Of a stretch of DNA of 35,658 nt, positions 24,449-31,485 are shown piece after piece (position 1 is the first letter of the stretch; the number at the start of each line of letters is the position of its first letter). The stretch lies in the NCBI GenBank assembly GCA_903861155.1, contig CAIOTL010000158.1, positions 1 through 35,658 on the forward strand, written 5' to 3'. Made by a program: the position numbers and the translations under genes. Source of the stretch: an uncultured Bacteroidota bacterium (lineage in GTDB: Bacteria > Bacteroidota > Bacteroidia > Flavobacteriales > Flavobacteriaceae). Below the pieces are notes generated by a model that ran no database searches, was not told where the DNA came from, and saw only the letters and a program-made list of their open reading frames with translations.

Positions 24449-24832
24449 ATGAAAAAATTATTTCAATTACTGATGATGGTTTCCATAGGTTTAATGGTCA
24501 CCTCTTGTTATAATGATCAACTTCCAGCTGTGCCACTACCGGCAAAGGTTTCATTTGCAAAGGATATGCAGCCTTTGTTCAATAAAAACTGTATTGGCTG
24601 TCATAACGGAGCACAAGCCCCTAATTTAACAACGGGAAATTCTTATACAGCATTGACTACACTCAATACAGACGGTGAATATTTTGTTACAGCGGGTGAT
24701 GCTGCAGGTAGCATTATGTATCAAGCATTGATAGGAAAAGGAGCTCCACAAATGCCAGCAAACGGCGCCATGAGTCCTTCTAAAATTGCTATTGTTGAAA
24801 AATGGATTAACGATGGTGCACTTAATAACTAA
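24449..24832 (+). CDS. Monoheme c-type cytochrome lipoprotein
   Basis: 127 residues. N-terminal lipobox ending VTSC (Cys20; MKKLFQLLMMVSIGLMVTSC). One heme motif CIGCH (Cys48, Cys51, His52) in KDMQPLFNKNCIGCHNG, the planctomycete-type cytochrome c form, and a likely distal methionine in GAPQMPANGAMSP. 53 bp after the diheme gene, 16 bp before the DUF5777 gene, so co-transcribed. Confidence 0.87.
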   Translation: MKKLFQLLMMVSIGLMVTSCYNDQLPAVPLPAKVSFAKDMQPLFNKNCIGCHNGAQAPNLTTGNSYTALTTLNTDGEYFVTAGDAAGSIMYQALIGKGAPQMPANGAMSPSKIAIVEKWINDGALNN

Positions 24833-24848
24833 TTACAAATAAAAAATC

Positions 24849-25697
24849 ATGAAAATAAATAAATCAATTTTTATAGCTGTTTTTGCATTGCCAATGATGC
24901 TATTGGCACAAGAACAAAAAGATAGTATTGTACCGAGTAAAGTAAAACTAGAACGTGCAGCCTTCGAAAGCACCACGTTAATAGATAACCAATCCAATGT
25001 TCTTTGGAATAAAGGAACATTAGAAATGGTAATGAATCACCGTTTTGGTCTTGTTAATGGCACCAATAATATGATTGGTATTTGGGATCCTGCTAATATT
25101 AGAATCGGATTGAACTATTCTGTCAGCGACCGAATTACTGTAGGTTTTGCAACTTCAAAAGACGACAGATTAAATGATTTCAGTCTTAAAGGAGCTATTT
25201 TAAGACAAGGTCGTAATTCTACCGGAAATCTTGTAAGTGTAAGTTATTATGGGGATTTTGCCATAAGTGCCTTACCAACAAGTACGTTTTTACATTCAAC
25301 AGACCGTTACTCTTATTTTAATCAATTAATTATTGCAAGGCGTTTTAACAGAAGTGTTTCCTTTCAAATTGCACCTAGTTTGTCTCATTACAATTATGTA
25401 GAGGCACCGGTAAAAAATGACTTGTTTGCAGTTGAGGTTGGTGGTCGTGTCAAAATCACTGATTCAGCTTCGATACTTATGGATTTCAATCAACCATTAA
25501 ATAAGAATTCATTATATGCTCCAAAAGCTGGAGTATCATTAGGTCTTGAATTCTCAACTGGTTCGCATGCGTTTCAATTATTTGTAACGAATTACAGAGG
25601 TATCGTTCCTCAACAAAGCATTATGTTTAATCAAAATGATTTCTTCAAAGGAGAATTCGCAATAGGATTCAATATTACCAGATTGTGGCATCTATAA
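24849..25697 (+). CDS. DUF5777 family outer-membrane beta-barrel protein
   Basis: 282 residues. Signal peptide (MKINKSIFIAVFALPMMLLAQ) followed by alternating beta strands and the family region LWNKGTLEMVMNHRFGLVNG, IWDPANIRIGLNYSVSDRITVGFA. Ends with the typical barrel terminus FNITRLWHL. DUF5777 barrels are found in Bacteroidetes, often with c-type cytochromes or YceI proteins; here it may form the outer-membrane companion to the lipoprotein cytochromes. No enzymatic motif. Confidence 0.8.
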   Translation: MKINKSIFIAVFALPMMLLAQEQKDSIVPSKVKLERAAFESTTLIDNQSNVLWNKGTLEMVMNHRFGLVNGTNNMIGIWDPANIRIGLNYSVSDRITVGFATSKDDRLNDFSLKGAILRQGRNSTGNLVSVSYYGDFAISALPTSTFLHSTDRYSYFNQLIIARRFNRSVSFQIAPSLSHYNYVEAPVKNDLFAVEVGGRVKITDSASILMDFNQPLNKNSLYAPKAGVSLGLEFSTGSHAFQLFVTNYRGIVPQQSIMFNQNDFFKGEFAIGFNITRLWHL

Positions 25698-25738
25698 AAT
25701 AATGTGCTTGCCTACAATTATCTAATATTATTTTAGTC

Positions 25739-25806
25739 ATGAATTACACCAATTGCTGCGAATTTTTCAGGAAAAAGAATTCAACCACAGAATTAGTGTA
25801 ATTCAT
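25739..25806. repeat. Inverted repeat in the middle of the cytochrome cluster
   Basis: ATGAATTACAC (25739-25749) and GTGTAATTCAT (25796-25806) are exact reverse complements; inside, GAATTTTTC and GAAAAAGAATTC partly pair. It fills most of the 163-bp gap between the DUF5777 gene and the Tat-signal gene. Could be a REP-type element, terminator or RNA-processing site that separates expression of the two halves. Confidence 0.5.
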
Positions 25807-25860
25807 AACTGTTTTTATAAATTAGTATCAGTTTAGATTAACATAAAAACATAATCATAA

Positions 25861-26121
25861 ATGAGAGATTCAAATCAAAACGAAAAAAATCAGATCAGTA
25901 GAAGAGGATTCTTGCCGCTCCTTGGTGGAGGATTACTGCTTCCTGTTTTGGGTTTTGGCAAAGCTACTCACAAGGTTTCTGATGAAACTGAGGAGTATGA
26001 AACTTTGTTGAAATCAGATGGAACTACTGTGAGAGTCAAAAAAAGTGTTTTGGCCAATTCAAAAATAATTGAAAAAAACATTTCTAATAAATCACTTTTA
26101 GGGTGGTTGAAAAACAAATAA
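25861..26121 (+). CDS. Small Tat-signal protein related to the N-terminus of the Fe-S protein
   Basis: 86 residues. A twin-arginine signal is seen in ISRRGFLPLLGGGLLLPVLGFG (consensus S-R-R-x-F-L). The mature part has ETLLKSDGTTVRVKKSVL, resembling VELMTTDGHLVQVPASEC in the following Fe-S protein at the same distance from its signal. It has no cysteines and is far too short for a cofactor enzyme; a separate copy of that N-terminal module or a small accessory subunit is my inference. Ends 5 bp before the Fe-S protein start. Confidence 0.7.
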   Translation: MRDSNQNEKNQISRRGFLPLLGGGLLLPVLGFGKATHKVSDETEEYETLLKSDGTTVRVKKSVLANSKIIEKNISNKSLLGWLKNK

Positions 26122-26126
26122 TCGAT

Positions 26127-27068
26127 ATGGAAGAAAATAACCAACAATCGAAACGTAAATTTTTTGAAACAGGAATAAAATTCGGTTTGATTGCAACTGC
26201 CGGAAGCTTACTAGCATCAAAAGTGTTTGGTGATGAAAAACCAAAAGATATGGTTGAATTGATGACTACTGATGGCCATCTTGTTCAAGTGCCAGCTTCG
26301 GAATGCAAGGATATGCCTGTAATGCCCGACAATTACAATCCAAGACAAGGATTTCCAAATAAAAAGTTTGTGATGGTAGTGGATTTGGCTAAGTGCAAAA
26401 ATGCGCTTAAATGCCAGGAATCATGTAATAAGAATCACTACATCACTGGAGAAAATGCATGGCTTAAGGTCTATAAAATGAGGGAATCAGAAGAAACCTC
26501 TCCTTATTGGATGCCAACATTGTGCCAACATTGCGACAAACCACCTTGTGTGAAAGTCTGTCCTGTAGATGCTACTTTTAAACGTGAAGATGGTATCGTT
26601 TTGATCGATAATGAACGTTGCATTGGTTGTCGTTTTTGTATGGCAGCTTGTCCTTATTCGGTCAGAGTTTTTAACTGGAAAGAACCCAATCAGGGTGCTG
26701 CGGCTCAAAATGTAAACTATACCCCTGACTATTCTGGTGAACCCAGCATAAAAGGTACCGTTGACAAGTGCGATTTTTGCCCTCACAAAATTGGAATGGG
26801 AGAACTTCCACATTGCGTTTCAGCCTGCCCTAATGATGTGTATGCCTTTGGCGATATGTATGAAGATGCGGTGACCAATGGTAGTGGTGTAACCTTCAAA
26901 TTAAGCAAGCTTTTAAAAGACAGAGCCGGACATCGTTTGATGGAAGGATTAGGAACAGAACCAAGTGTATATTATCTGCCTCCTACAAGTAGTGAAAGAG
27001 ACGAAGATGCTTTTAAACAAGGACTTGAAAACTATACTGAATTTCAATCTGTACATAAAACTAAATAG
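26127..27068 (+). CDS. Periplasmic four-cluster Fe-S protein of the NrfC/PsrB type
   Basis: 313 residues starting MEENNQQSKRKFFETG (Tat-like, with KRK in place of RR); an upstream GTG at 26103 would overlap the previous gene and is less likely. Four ferredoxin motifs: CKNALKCQESC (90-100), CQHCDKPPCVKVCP, CIGCRFCMAACPY, and CDFC...CVSACPNDV. The first lacks the second cysteine of the usual C-x2-C-x2-C-x3-C series (Ala93). Such proteins carry electrons between the NrfD membrane subunit and a partner; NrfD follows at 2 bp. Confidence 0.9.
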   Translation: MEENNQQSKRKFFETGIKFGLIATAGSLLASKVFGDEKPKDMVELMTTDGHLVQVPASECKDMPVMPDNYNPRQGFPNKKFVMVVDLAKCKNALKCQESCNKNHYITGENAWLKVYKMRESEETSPYWMPTLCQHCDKPPCVKVCPVDATFKREDGIVLIDNERCIGCRFCMAACPYSVRVFNWKEPNQGAAAQNVNYTPDYSGEPSIKGTVDKCDFCPHKIGMGELPHCVSACPNDVYAFGDMYEDAVTNGSGVTFKLSKLLKDRAGHRLMEGLGTEPSVYYLPPTSSERDEDAFKQGLENYTEFQSVHKTK

Positions 27069-27070
27069 AT

Positions 27071-28384
27071 ATGAACGAATATAATAAATTGATACAAGAC
27101 CTAGCCCCAAGAAAATTTGGGAAGTTGGGTCAAATATGGGTCGCCTTTTTAGTGGTAGTTATTCTTTGTGCTATTTATGCCTATTACCAACAAATATCTA
27201 AAGGTTTAAGTATTACTCACTTGAATGATTATGTTTTATGGGGAGTTTATATCTCGAACTTTGTGTTTTTTGTAGCTATAAGTTTAGTAGGTTCCTTGGT
27301 AACGGCGATTTTGCGATTATCGGGGGCTAAATGGAGTACGCCGCTAACCCGGATTTCCGAGGTAATTGCTGTAGCAGCAATTATGATGGCTGGATTAACC
27401 ATTATTTTAGATATGGGACGCCCAGAAAGAATTTACAATATATTTTTACACGGAAGACTTCAATCGCCTATTATTTGGGATGTACTTGTAATTTCGACTT
27501 ATTTGGTTATTAGCTTAATGTTGTTGTTTTACCCATTAATGGCAGATTTTGCAATTCTGAAAAAACACTTTGCAGATCAACCAAAATTAAGTAAATGGTA
27601 TGGTAAACTTTCGTTGAATTGGACGGGGAACAAAGAACAAGAAAGATTATATAATAAGTCGATTAATACCTTGTCAATTCTAATAATCCCAGTTGCTTTT
27701 GGTATCCATACTGTAACAGCTTGGCTTTTTGCAACCACTTACAGACCTGGTTGGGACAGTTCAAATTTTGGTCCTTATTTTATTGCAGGTGCTTTTGTTG
27801 CAGGTGCTGGTGCAGTTGTTGTTATTATGTACATTCTAAGAAAAGCATATCATTTGGAAGAGTATATCACTGAGATGCACTTTGACAAAATGGGAAAATT
27901 GCTCGTTTTACTTTGCTTGGTTTACTTATATTTCAATGTAAATGAATATTTAGTGCCTGCCTACAAAACCACCAATGAAGAAGCTGGGCACTTGTATTCT
28001 TTATTCTTGGGAGATTATGCCATTATGTTCTGGAGTGCCATTATAGGAGGCTTGGTAATTCCTACTATTGCGTTGATTTTTCCACAAGGAAGGAAACCAT
28101 TACCTCTTTTCATAATAGGTTTATTTGTGGTGGTAGGAGCTTGGTGGAAACGTTTTATCATTGTTACACCAACCTTGCTTCATCCATTTCTACCTTTTGA
28201 AGGTGTACCCAAATCTTGGCATTCCTACTTCCCTTCCGGTTTAGAGTGGACAGTCACTTTTGGAACTTTGGCATCAGCATTGTTAATAATGACGCTATTA
28301 TTCCGCTACTTGCCAATCATTCCTATTCACGAAACAGCCGAAGAAAAAGGACTATTAGAAACTCATAAAACGGATTCACTATGA
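27071..28384 (+). CDS. nrfD: NrfD/PsrC-type quinol-binding membrane protein
   Basis: 437 residues with about ten membrane helices. LNDYVLWGVYISNFVFF near residues 55-71 and DMGRPERIYNIFLHGRLQSP near 115-135 are typical NrfD/PsrC/ActC motifs; the latter follows the quinone-binding helix. The family oxidises or reduces quinones at the periplasmic side of the inner membrane. The stop overlaps the next start by 4 bp (ATGA). No molybdopterin or multiheme reductase partner is encoded nearby. Confidence 0.92.
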   Translation: MNEYNKLIQDLAPRKFGKLGQIWVAFLVVVILCAIYAYYQQISKGLSITHLNDYVLWGVYISNFVFFVAISLVGSLVTAILRLSGAKWSTPLTRISEVIAVAAIMMAGLTIILDMGRPERIYNIFLHGRLQSPIIWDVLVISTYLVISLMLLFYPLMADFAILKKHFADQPKLSKWYGKLSLNWTGNKEQERLYNKSINTLSILIIPVAFGIHTVTAWLFATTYRPGWDSSNFGPYFIAGAFVAGAGAVVVIMYILRKAYHLEEYITEMHFDKMGKLLVLLCLVYLYFNVNEYLVPAYKTTNEEAGHLYSLFLGDYAIMFWSAIIGGLVIPTIALIFPQGRKPLPLFIIGLFVVVGAWWKRFIIVTPTLLHPFLPFEGVPKSWHSYFPSGLEWTVTFGTLASALLIMTLLFRYLPIIPIHETAEEKGLLETHKTDSL

Positions 28385-28515
28385 TACAATCAGTTATAAA
28401 ATATTGCAAATCATTAGTTTTAATTTTGATTGTGTCATTTACCTTTTCGGGTAGTAACGTATATGGTCAAGAAGACAAAAAAGCGCCAGTGTTGCCGTCC
28501 AGTATTCAAAAATAA
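28381..28515 (+). CDS. Signal-peptide ORF, probable 5' end of a split gene
   Basis: 44 residues, a complete Sec signal peptide (MIQSVIKYCKSLVLILIVSF, cleavage around YGQ at 28-30) plus KKAPVLPSSIQK. It overlaps the nrfD stop by ATGA and the next ATG by one base (TAATG). The A5 run at 28508-28512 precedes the TAA; with one more A the frame reads SSIQKIMKENYF and continues to 29249. Either two coupled genes, a -1 ribosomal slip on AAA just before the stop, a frameshift mutation or a sequence error. Confidence 0.55.
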   Translation: MIQSVIKYCKSLVLILIVSFTFSGSNVYGQEDKKAPVLPSSIQK

Positions 28516-29249
28516 TGAAAGAAAATTATTTTTTGAATATTACTGCAAAATCTAAAGGCAAGAATGGTTTTGAGCCTTGTGAAAATCTAAATTTTACAGT
28601 TTATAAAGCTGATACCACAGGTGTAGTTGCCGACATAAAAATCGGACAAATAAAAACAAATATGAGCGGAAAAGCGAAATTCATTATTCCTTCCCAATTT
28701 GTCGGTCAATCTACAACTTACAAAGTAAAATTAGAAAATAATAAAAAGTATGATGATACCGAGTCAATCCTTTCGGTTACCAACGTCACTATTGAGGCTT
28801 CCATCGAAAAGGCCGATAGCGTCTATACCATTAAAGCGAGATTGCTTTCAGCTACAAATCAACCTTTGGCAGAGGAAACTCTAAATGTAGGATTAAAACG
28901 TTTATTTGGTAATTTGTCTGTCGGTGGAGAAGAGAAATACACAACCGATGTCGATGGAACTATTTCGGTTCCAATCGAAAAAGGATATACGGGACTCAAC
29001 AGAAAATTAAACTTTCAGGTAGTTCTGCCGGAAAGCGAAAAATACGGCACAGTTATTGCGAATATAAACACAAATTTTGGTGTGCCAATAGTTGACAAAT
29101 CTACGTTCAATGAAAGAACGATGTGGTCACCACCAACGAAAATTCCATTTTTTTTATTGATTATTCCTAATGTTTTACTGATTGGAATTTGGTCAATGTT
29201 AACACTTTTACTCTTTAATCTATATAAAATTTACAAATCTAAAAATTAA
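28515..29249 (+). CDS. Membrane-anchored secreted beta-domain protein (3' part of a possible split gene)
   Basis: 244 residues. No signal at its own start (MKENYFLNITAKSKGKNGF), but mostly beta, Ig/transthyretin-like repeats (for example TTGVVADIKIGQIKTNMSGK and the second copy near 115-190) and one C-terminal membrane helix FFLLIIPNVLLIGIWSML (about 212-230) with a basic cytoplasmic end. That topology requires the signal peptide of the preceding ORF, so one protein of about 289 residues is expected. It lies between nrfD and the cytochrome c gene and probably belongs to the complex; function unknown. Confidence 0.65.
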   Translation: MKENYFLNITAKSKGKNGFEPCENLNFTVYKADTTGVVADIKIGQIKTNMSGKAKFIIPSQFVGQSTTYKVKLENNKKYDDTESILSVTNVTIEASIEKADSVYTIKARLLSATNQPLAEETLNVGLKRLFGNLSVGGEEKYTTDVDGTISVPIEKGYTGLNRKLNFQVVLPESEKYGTVIANINTNFGVPIVDKSTFNERTMWSPPTKIPFFLLIIPNVLLIGIWSMLTLLLFNLYKIYKSKN

Positions 29250-29255
29250 TTAATT

Positions 29256-29663
29256 ATGCGAAATTTAAAATTATTTTCTATTATTGGACTAGCCGTTTTT
29301 GCGCTATTCTCATTTACTGTTTTGGTTCAATCTAAACCATGGGAAGTTCCTGCTAAATACAAAAGCATGAAAAACCCAACAAATGCAAAAGACAAAGAAG
29401 GAGCAAACGAAGGAAAAGCCTTGTTTGCTAAACAATGCAGCGCATGTCACGGAAAAAAAGGACTTGGAGATGGTTCAAAAGCTCCTGATCTTAAAGGAGA
29501 CATGGGAGATTTTTCTTCTGTTAAATCTCAAAAACAAACTGACGGTGAAATGTTCTACAGAATCACCGAAGGCAGAGATGACATGCCTTCATTCAAGAAA
29601 AAAATTCCTAATGAAGAGGACCGATGGTTGGTTGTAAATTATGTAAGAACCTTGAAAAAATAA
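29256..29663 (+). CDS. Monoheme class I cytochrome c
   Basis: 135 residues. N-terminal membrane anchor or signal (MRNLKLFSIIGLAVFALFSF), then KPWEVPAKYKSMKNPT and heme motif CSACH (Cys61, Cys64, His65), with the probable distal Met in DDMPSFKKKIP. Ends in the class I C-terminal helix DRWLVVNYVRTLKK. It starts 6 bp after the preceding gene and closes the operon. A likely electron acceptor of the Fe-S/NrfD complex. Confidence 0.9.
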   Translation: MRNLKLFSIIGLAVFALFSFTVLVQSKPWEVPAKYKSMKNPTNAKDKEGANEGKALFAKQCSACHGKKGLGDGSKAPDLKGDMGDFSSVKSQKQTDGEMFYRITEGRDDMPSFKKKIPNEEDRWLVVNYVRTLKK

Positions 29664-29711
29664 TTTCATTTTTAAAAACTTACCTTCTTTAAACAATACA
29701 AAAGTATAGAT

Positions 29712-29745
29712 TAATAAAGGGTTTGAGTCATCAAACCCTTTATTA
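29712..29745. terminator. Terminator of the cytochrome/NrfD operon
   Basis: Perfect 15-bp stem: 29712-29726 pairs with 29731-29745 around the loop GTCA, core AAAGGGTTTGA. The loop and stem fit a strong factor-independent site. Confidence 0.82.
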
Positions 29746-29795
29746 TGCAATAAATTAGCCGTTCTTTTTTAATTTTCACAGTAATTTTGAAACCC

Positions 29796-29829
29796 TAAAA
29801 AATCCTGTTTACCAAAAGCAAACAGGATT
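29796..29829 (-). terminator. Terminator after the DUF2911 gene
   Basis: AATCCTGTTT (29801-29810) pairs with AAACAGGATT (29820-29829), 9-base loop; the A-run at 29796-29802 provides the T-tract on the minus strand. Confidence 0.8.
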
Positions 29830-29850
29830 CATATTATAAATTTGAAGCTA

Positions 29851-30696
29851 TTATTTCTTACTCCACTCTGCAATGCTCTCCTTATTCATTTTAACATAAT
29901 CCTGATTTTTGGCTATTTCAGCTGCAGCAAGTGCTATTTTGGCAGTTTCAATAGCTCCTTTTTTATCGCCTTGTTTGGCTTGTATCAATGATTTCAAACG
30001 AGAATAAAAATAAGGTTTGTCTGCATTCATTTCTAAAGCTTTGTCAACATAAGTTCTTGCTTTTAGGATATCTCCGTTGGATTGAAACAAATACTGGGCA
30101 GAAGAAAAATAATCCCCGGCGCTAGGTCCTGCCAAAGTTTTATCAATACTTGCCATTGTATTTTTTTGAGTGGGAACTTCAAACCTAACAGAAACCAATG
30201 TGTTTTCCCAAGACAATTCTAAATAGGCAGAATTAGTATCCAAATTGCCGATTCCGATCGTAAAACTTTCAAGCTTTCGATCTAACATTTCTGGTTTTGC
30301 ATTCGTTTTCAAAGCCACTTTCGTTTCATCCCAAACTTCTGGATTTCCCCAATTGTCAGTTTTAGAATAGAAAACTATCTCCCAACTATCTGCTTTTGGA
30401 GTAGTATAAATGGCATATTTCCCTTTGGCCAAAGTTTTCCCATCGATAACCACATCATCACTGAATGAAATTGTTGTATTTTCATTGGCGCCCGTTCTCC
30501 ATAATTTTCCAAAAGGGACTAAATCGCCCATAATGGATCTGCCTCTAGTGCTTGGTCTGGAATAATTAATTTCCACATCTGTCAAACCAACCACTTGTGT
30601 TATAATCGACCTAGGACTCAACTGAGGGGTTCTTATTTGTGCCTCGATAGCGTAATTAGCAATGATCATTGCCAAAACAAAAATTATTTTTTTCAT
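29851..30696 (-). CDS. DUF2911 domain secreted protein
   Basis: 281 residues. Signal peptide MKKIIFVLAMIIANYAIEAQ. The DUF2911 region follows (about 22-165): PQLSPRSIITQVVGLTDVEINYSRPS, GDLVPFGKLWRTGANENTTI, and FYSKTDNWGNPE. The last ~100 residues form TPR-like helices (ALEMNADKPYFYSRLKSLIQ). Family of unknown function, common in Bacteroidetes. A -7-like CAAATTTA (reverse of TAAATTTG) lies at 30719-30726 on the upstream side. Confidence 0.88.
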   Translation of the reverse strand: MKKIIFVLAMIIANYAIEAQIRTPQLSPRSIITQVVGLTDVEINYSRPSTRGRSIMGDLVPFGKLWRTGANENTTISFSDDVVIDGKTLAKGKYAIYTTPKADSWEIVFYSKTDNWGNPEVWDETKVALKTNAKPEMLDRKLESFTIGIGNLDTNSAYLELSWENTLVSVRFEVPTQKNTMASIDKTLAGPSAGDYFSSAQYLFQSNGDILKARTYVDKALEMNADKPYFYSRLKSLIQAKQGDKKGAIETAKIALAAAEIAKNQDYVKMNKESIAEWSKK

Positions 30697-30718
30697 AGCA
30701 TAGATATTAGATATTATT

Positions 30719-30726
30719 CAAATTTA
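30719..30726 (-). promoter_or_regulatory. -7 element before the DUF2911 gene
   Basis: Reads TAAATTTG on the minus strand (TAnnTTTG), 22 bp before the start codon at 30696. No clear -33 partner seen. Confidence 0.35.
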
Positions 30727-30770
30727 CAAAATCAAGGGATTCCATATGTTAATTATTATATAATTGAAAA

Positions 30771-31424
30771 CTAATACTGAAGTATTTTTTCAAAATTCAA
30801 CTCGTCAAAATGATTAATTATGATATCTGCTTTTGATAAATCCTGTAGTTTTGAATTTACACTATTATAACCCACACAAAAAATACCAGCAGCTTTTGCG
30901 GCAATAATTCCATTAGTACTATCCTCAATCACAATACAATTTTCTTTTGGTGCTATGGATAAATCGGCTGCAAATTCGAATATTGCAGGATGCGGTTTCG
31001 AATTAGGAAAATCTTCACCACTAACGATATGACTAAAATATGGATGCAAATTAAATCGCGTAAAAACACGATCAATAGTCACTTTCGATGCTGATGAAGC
31101 CACAATCAATTGCATTCCGTTCGAATGTAAATCCTTAATTAATTTCTCAACGCCTTCAAGCAATTCTAAATCTTTTTTATTATCGAAAGCATCATTGAAA
31201 ATAGTTCGTTTTTGTTGAATCAAATCTTCTACTTCATGGTCTAGTGGAAAAAGTTCTTTTAATTTCTGAAATGTATTTCGGGTGGAAAACCCCATAAACG
31301 AAGTAAACATTTCTTCGGTTACTTTAATATTTAATTCTGAAAATTGTTGAAAATAAGCATAATGATGAACGGGCTCCGTGTCAACAATTACACCGTCCAT
31401 ATCGAAAATTACTGTTTGTATCAT
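30771..31424 (-). CDS. HAD family hydrolase (beta-phosphoglucomutase-like)
   Basis: 217 residues. Motif I FDMDGVIVDTEP (residues 7-18), motif II VASSAS, motif III lysine in NSKPHPAIFEFA, and motif IV IVIEDSTNGIIAAKAAG are all intact, with a helical cap between (about 20-85). This is the beta-phosphoglucomutase/phosphatase subfamily; whether it is a mutase or phosphatase is not decided by the sequence. Preceded at 7 bp by a heptamer array. Confidence 0.9.
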   Translation of the reverse strand: MIQTVIFDMDGVIVDTEPVHHYAYFQQFSELNIKVTEEMFTSFMGFSTRNTFQKLKELFPLDHEVEDLIQQKRTIFNDAFDNKKDLELLEGVEKLIKDLHSNGMQLIVASSASKVTIDRVFTRFNLHPYFSHIVSGEDFPNSKPHPAIFEFAADLSIAPKENCIVIEDSTNGIIAAKAAGIFCVGYNSVNSKLQDLSKADIIINHFDELNFEKILQY

Positions 31425-31430
31425 TTTGTG

Positions 31431-31465
31431 TATTGGGTTTTAGGTATTGAGTTTTGAGTTTTACA
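31431..31465. repeat. Heptamer tandem array upstream of the HAD gene
   Basis: Five degenerate 7-bp units on the plus strand: TATTGGG, TTTTAGG, TATTGAG, TTTTGAG, TTTTACA. It lies between the TcdA stop and the HAD start, both minus strand, and ends 6 bp before the HAD ATG. Confidence 0.6.
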
Positions 31466-31485
31466 AACTATAATCTGTAAAATGA

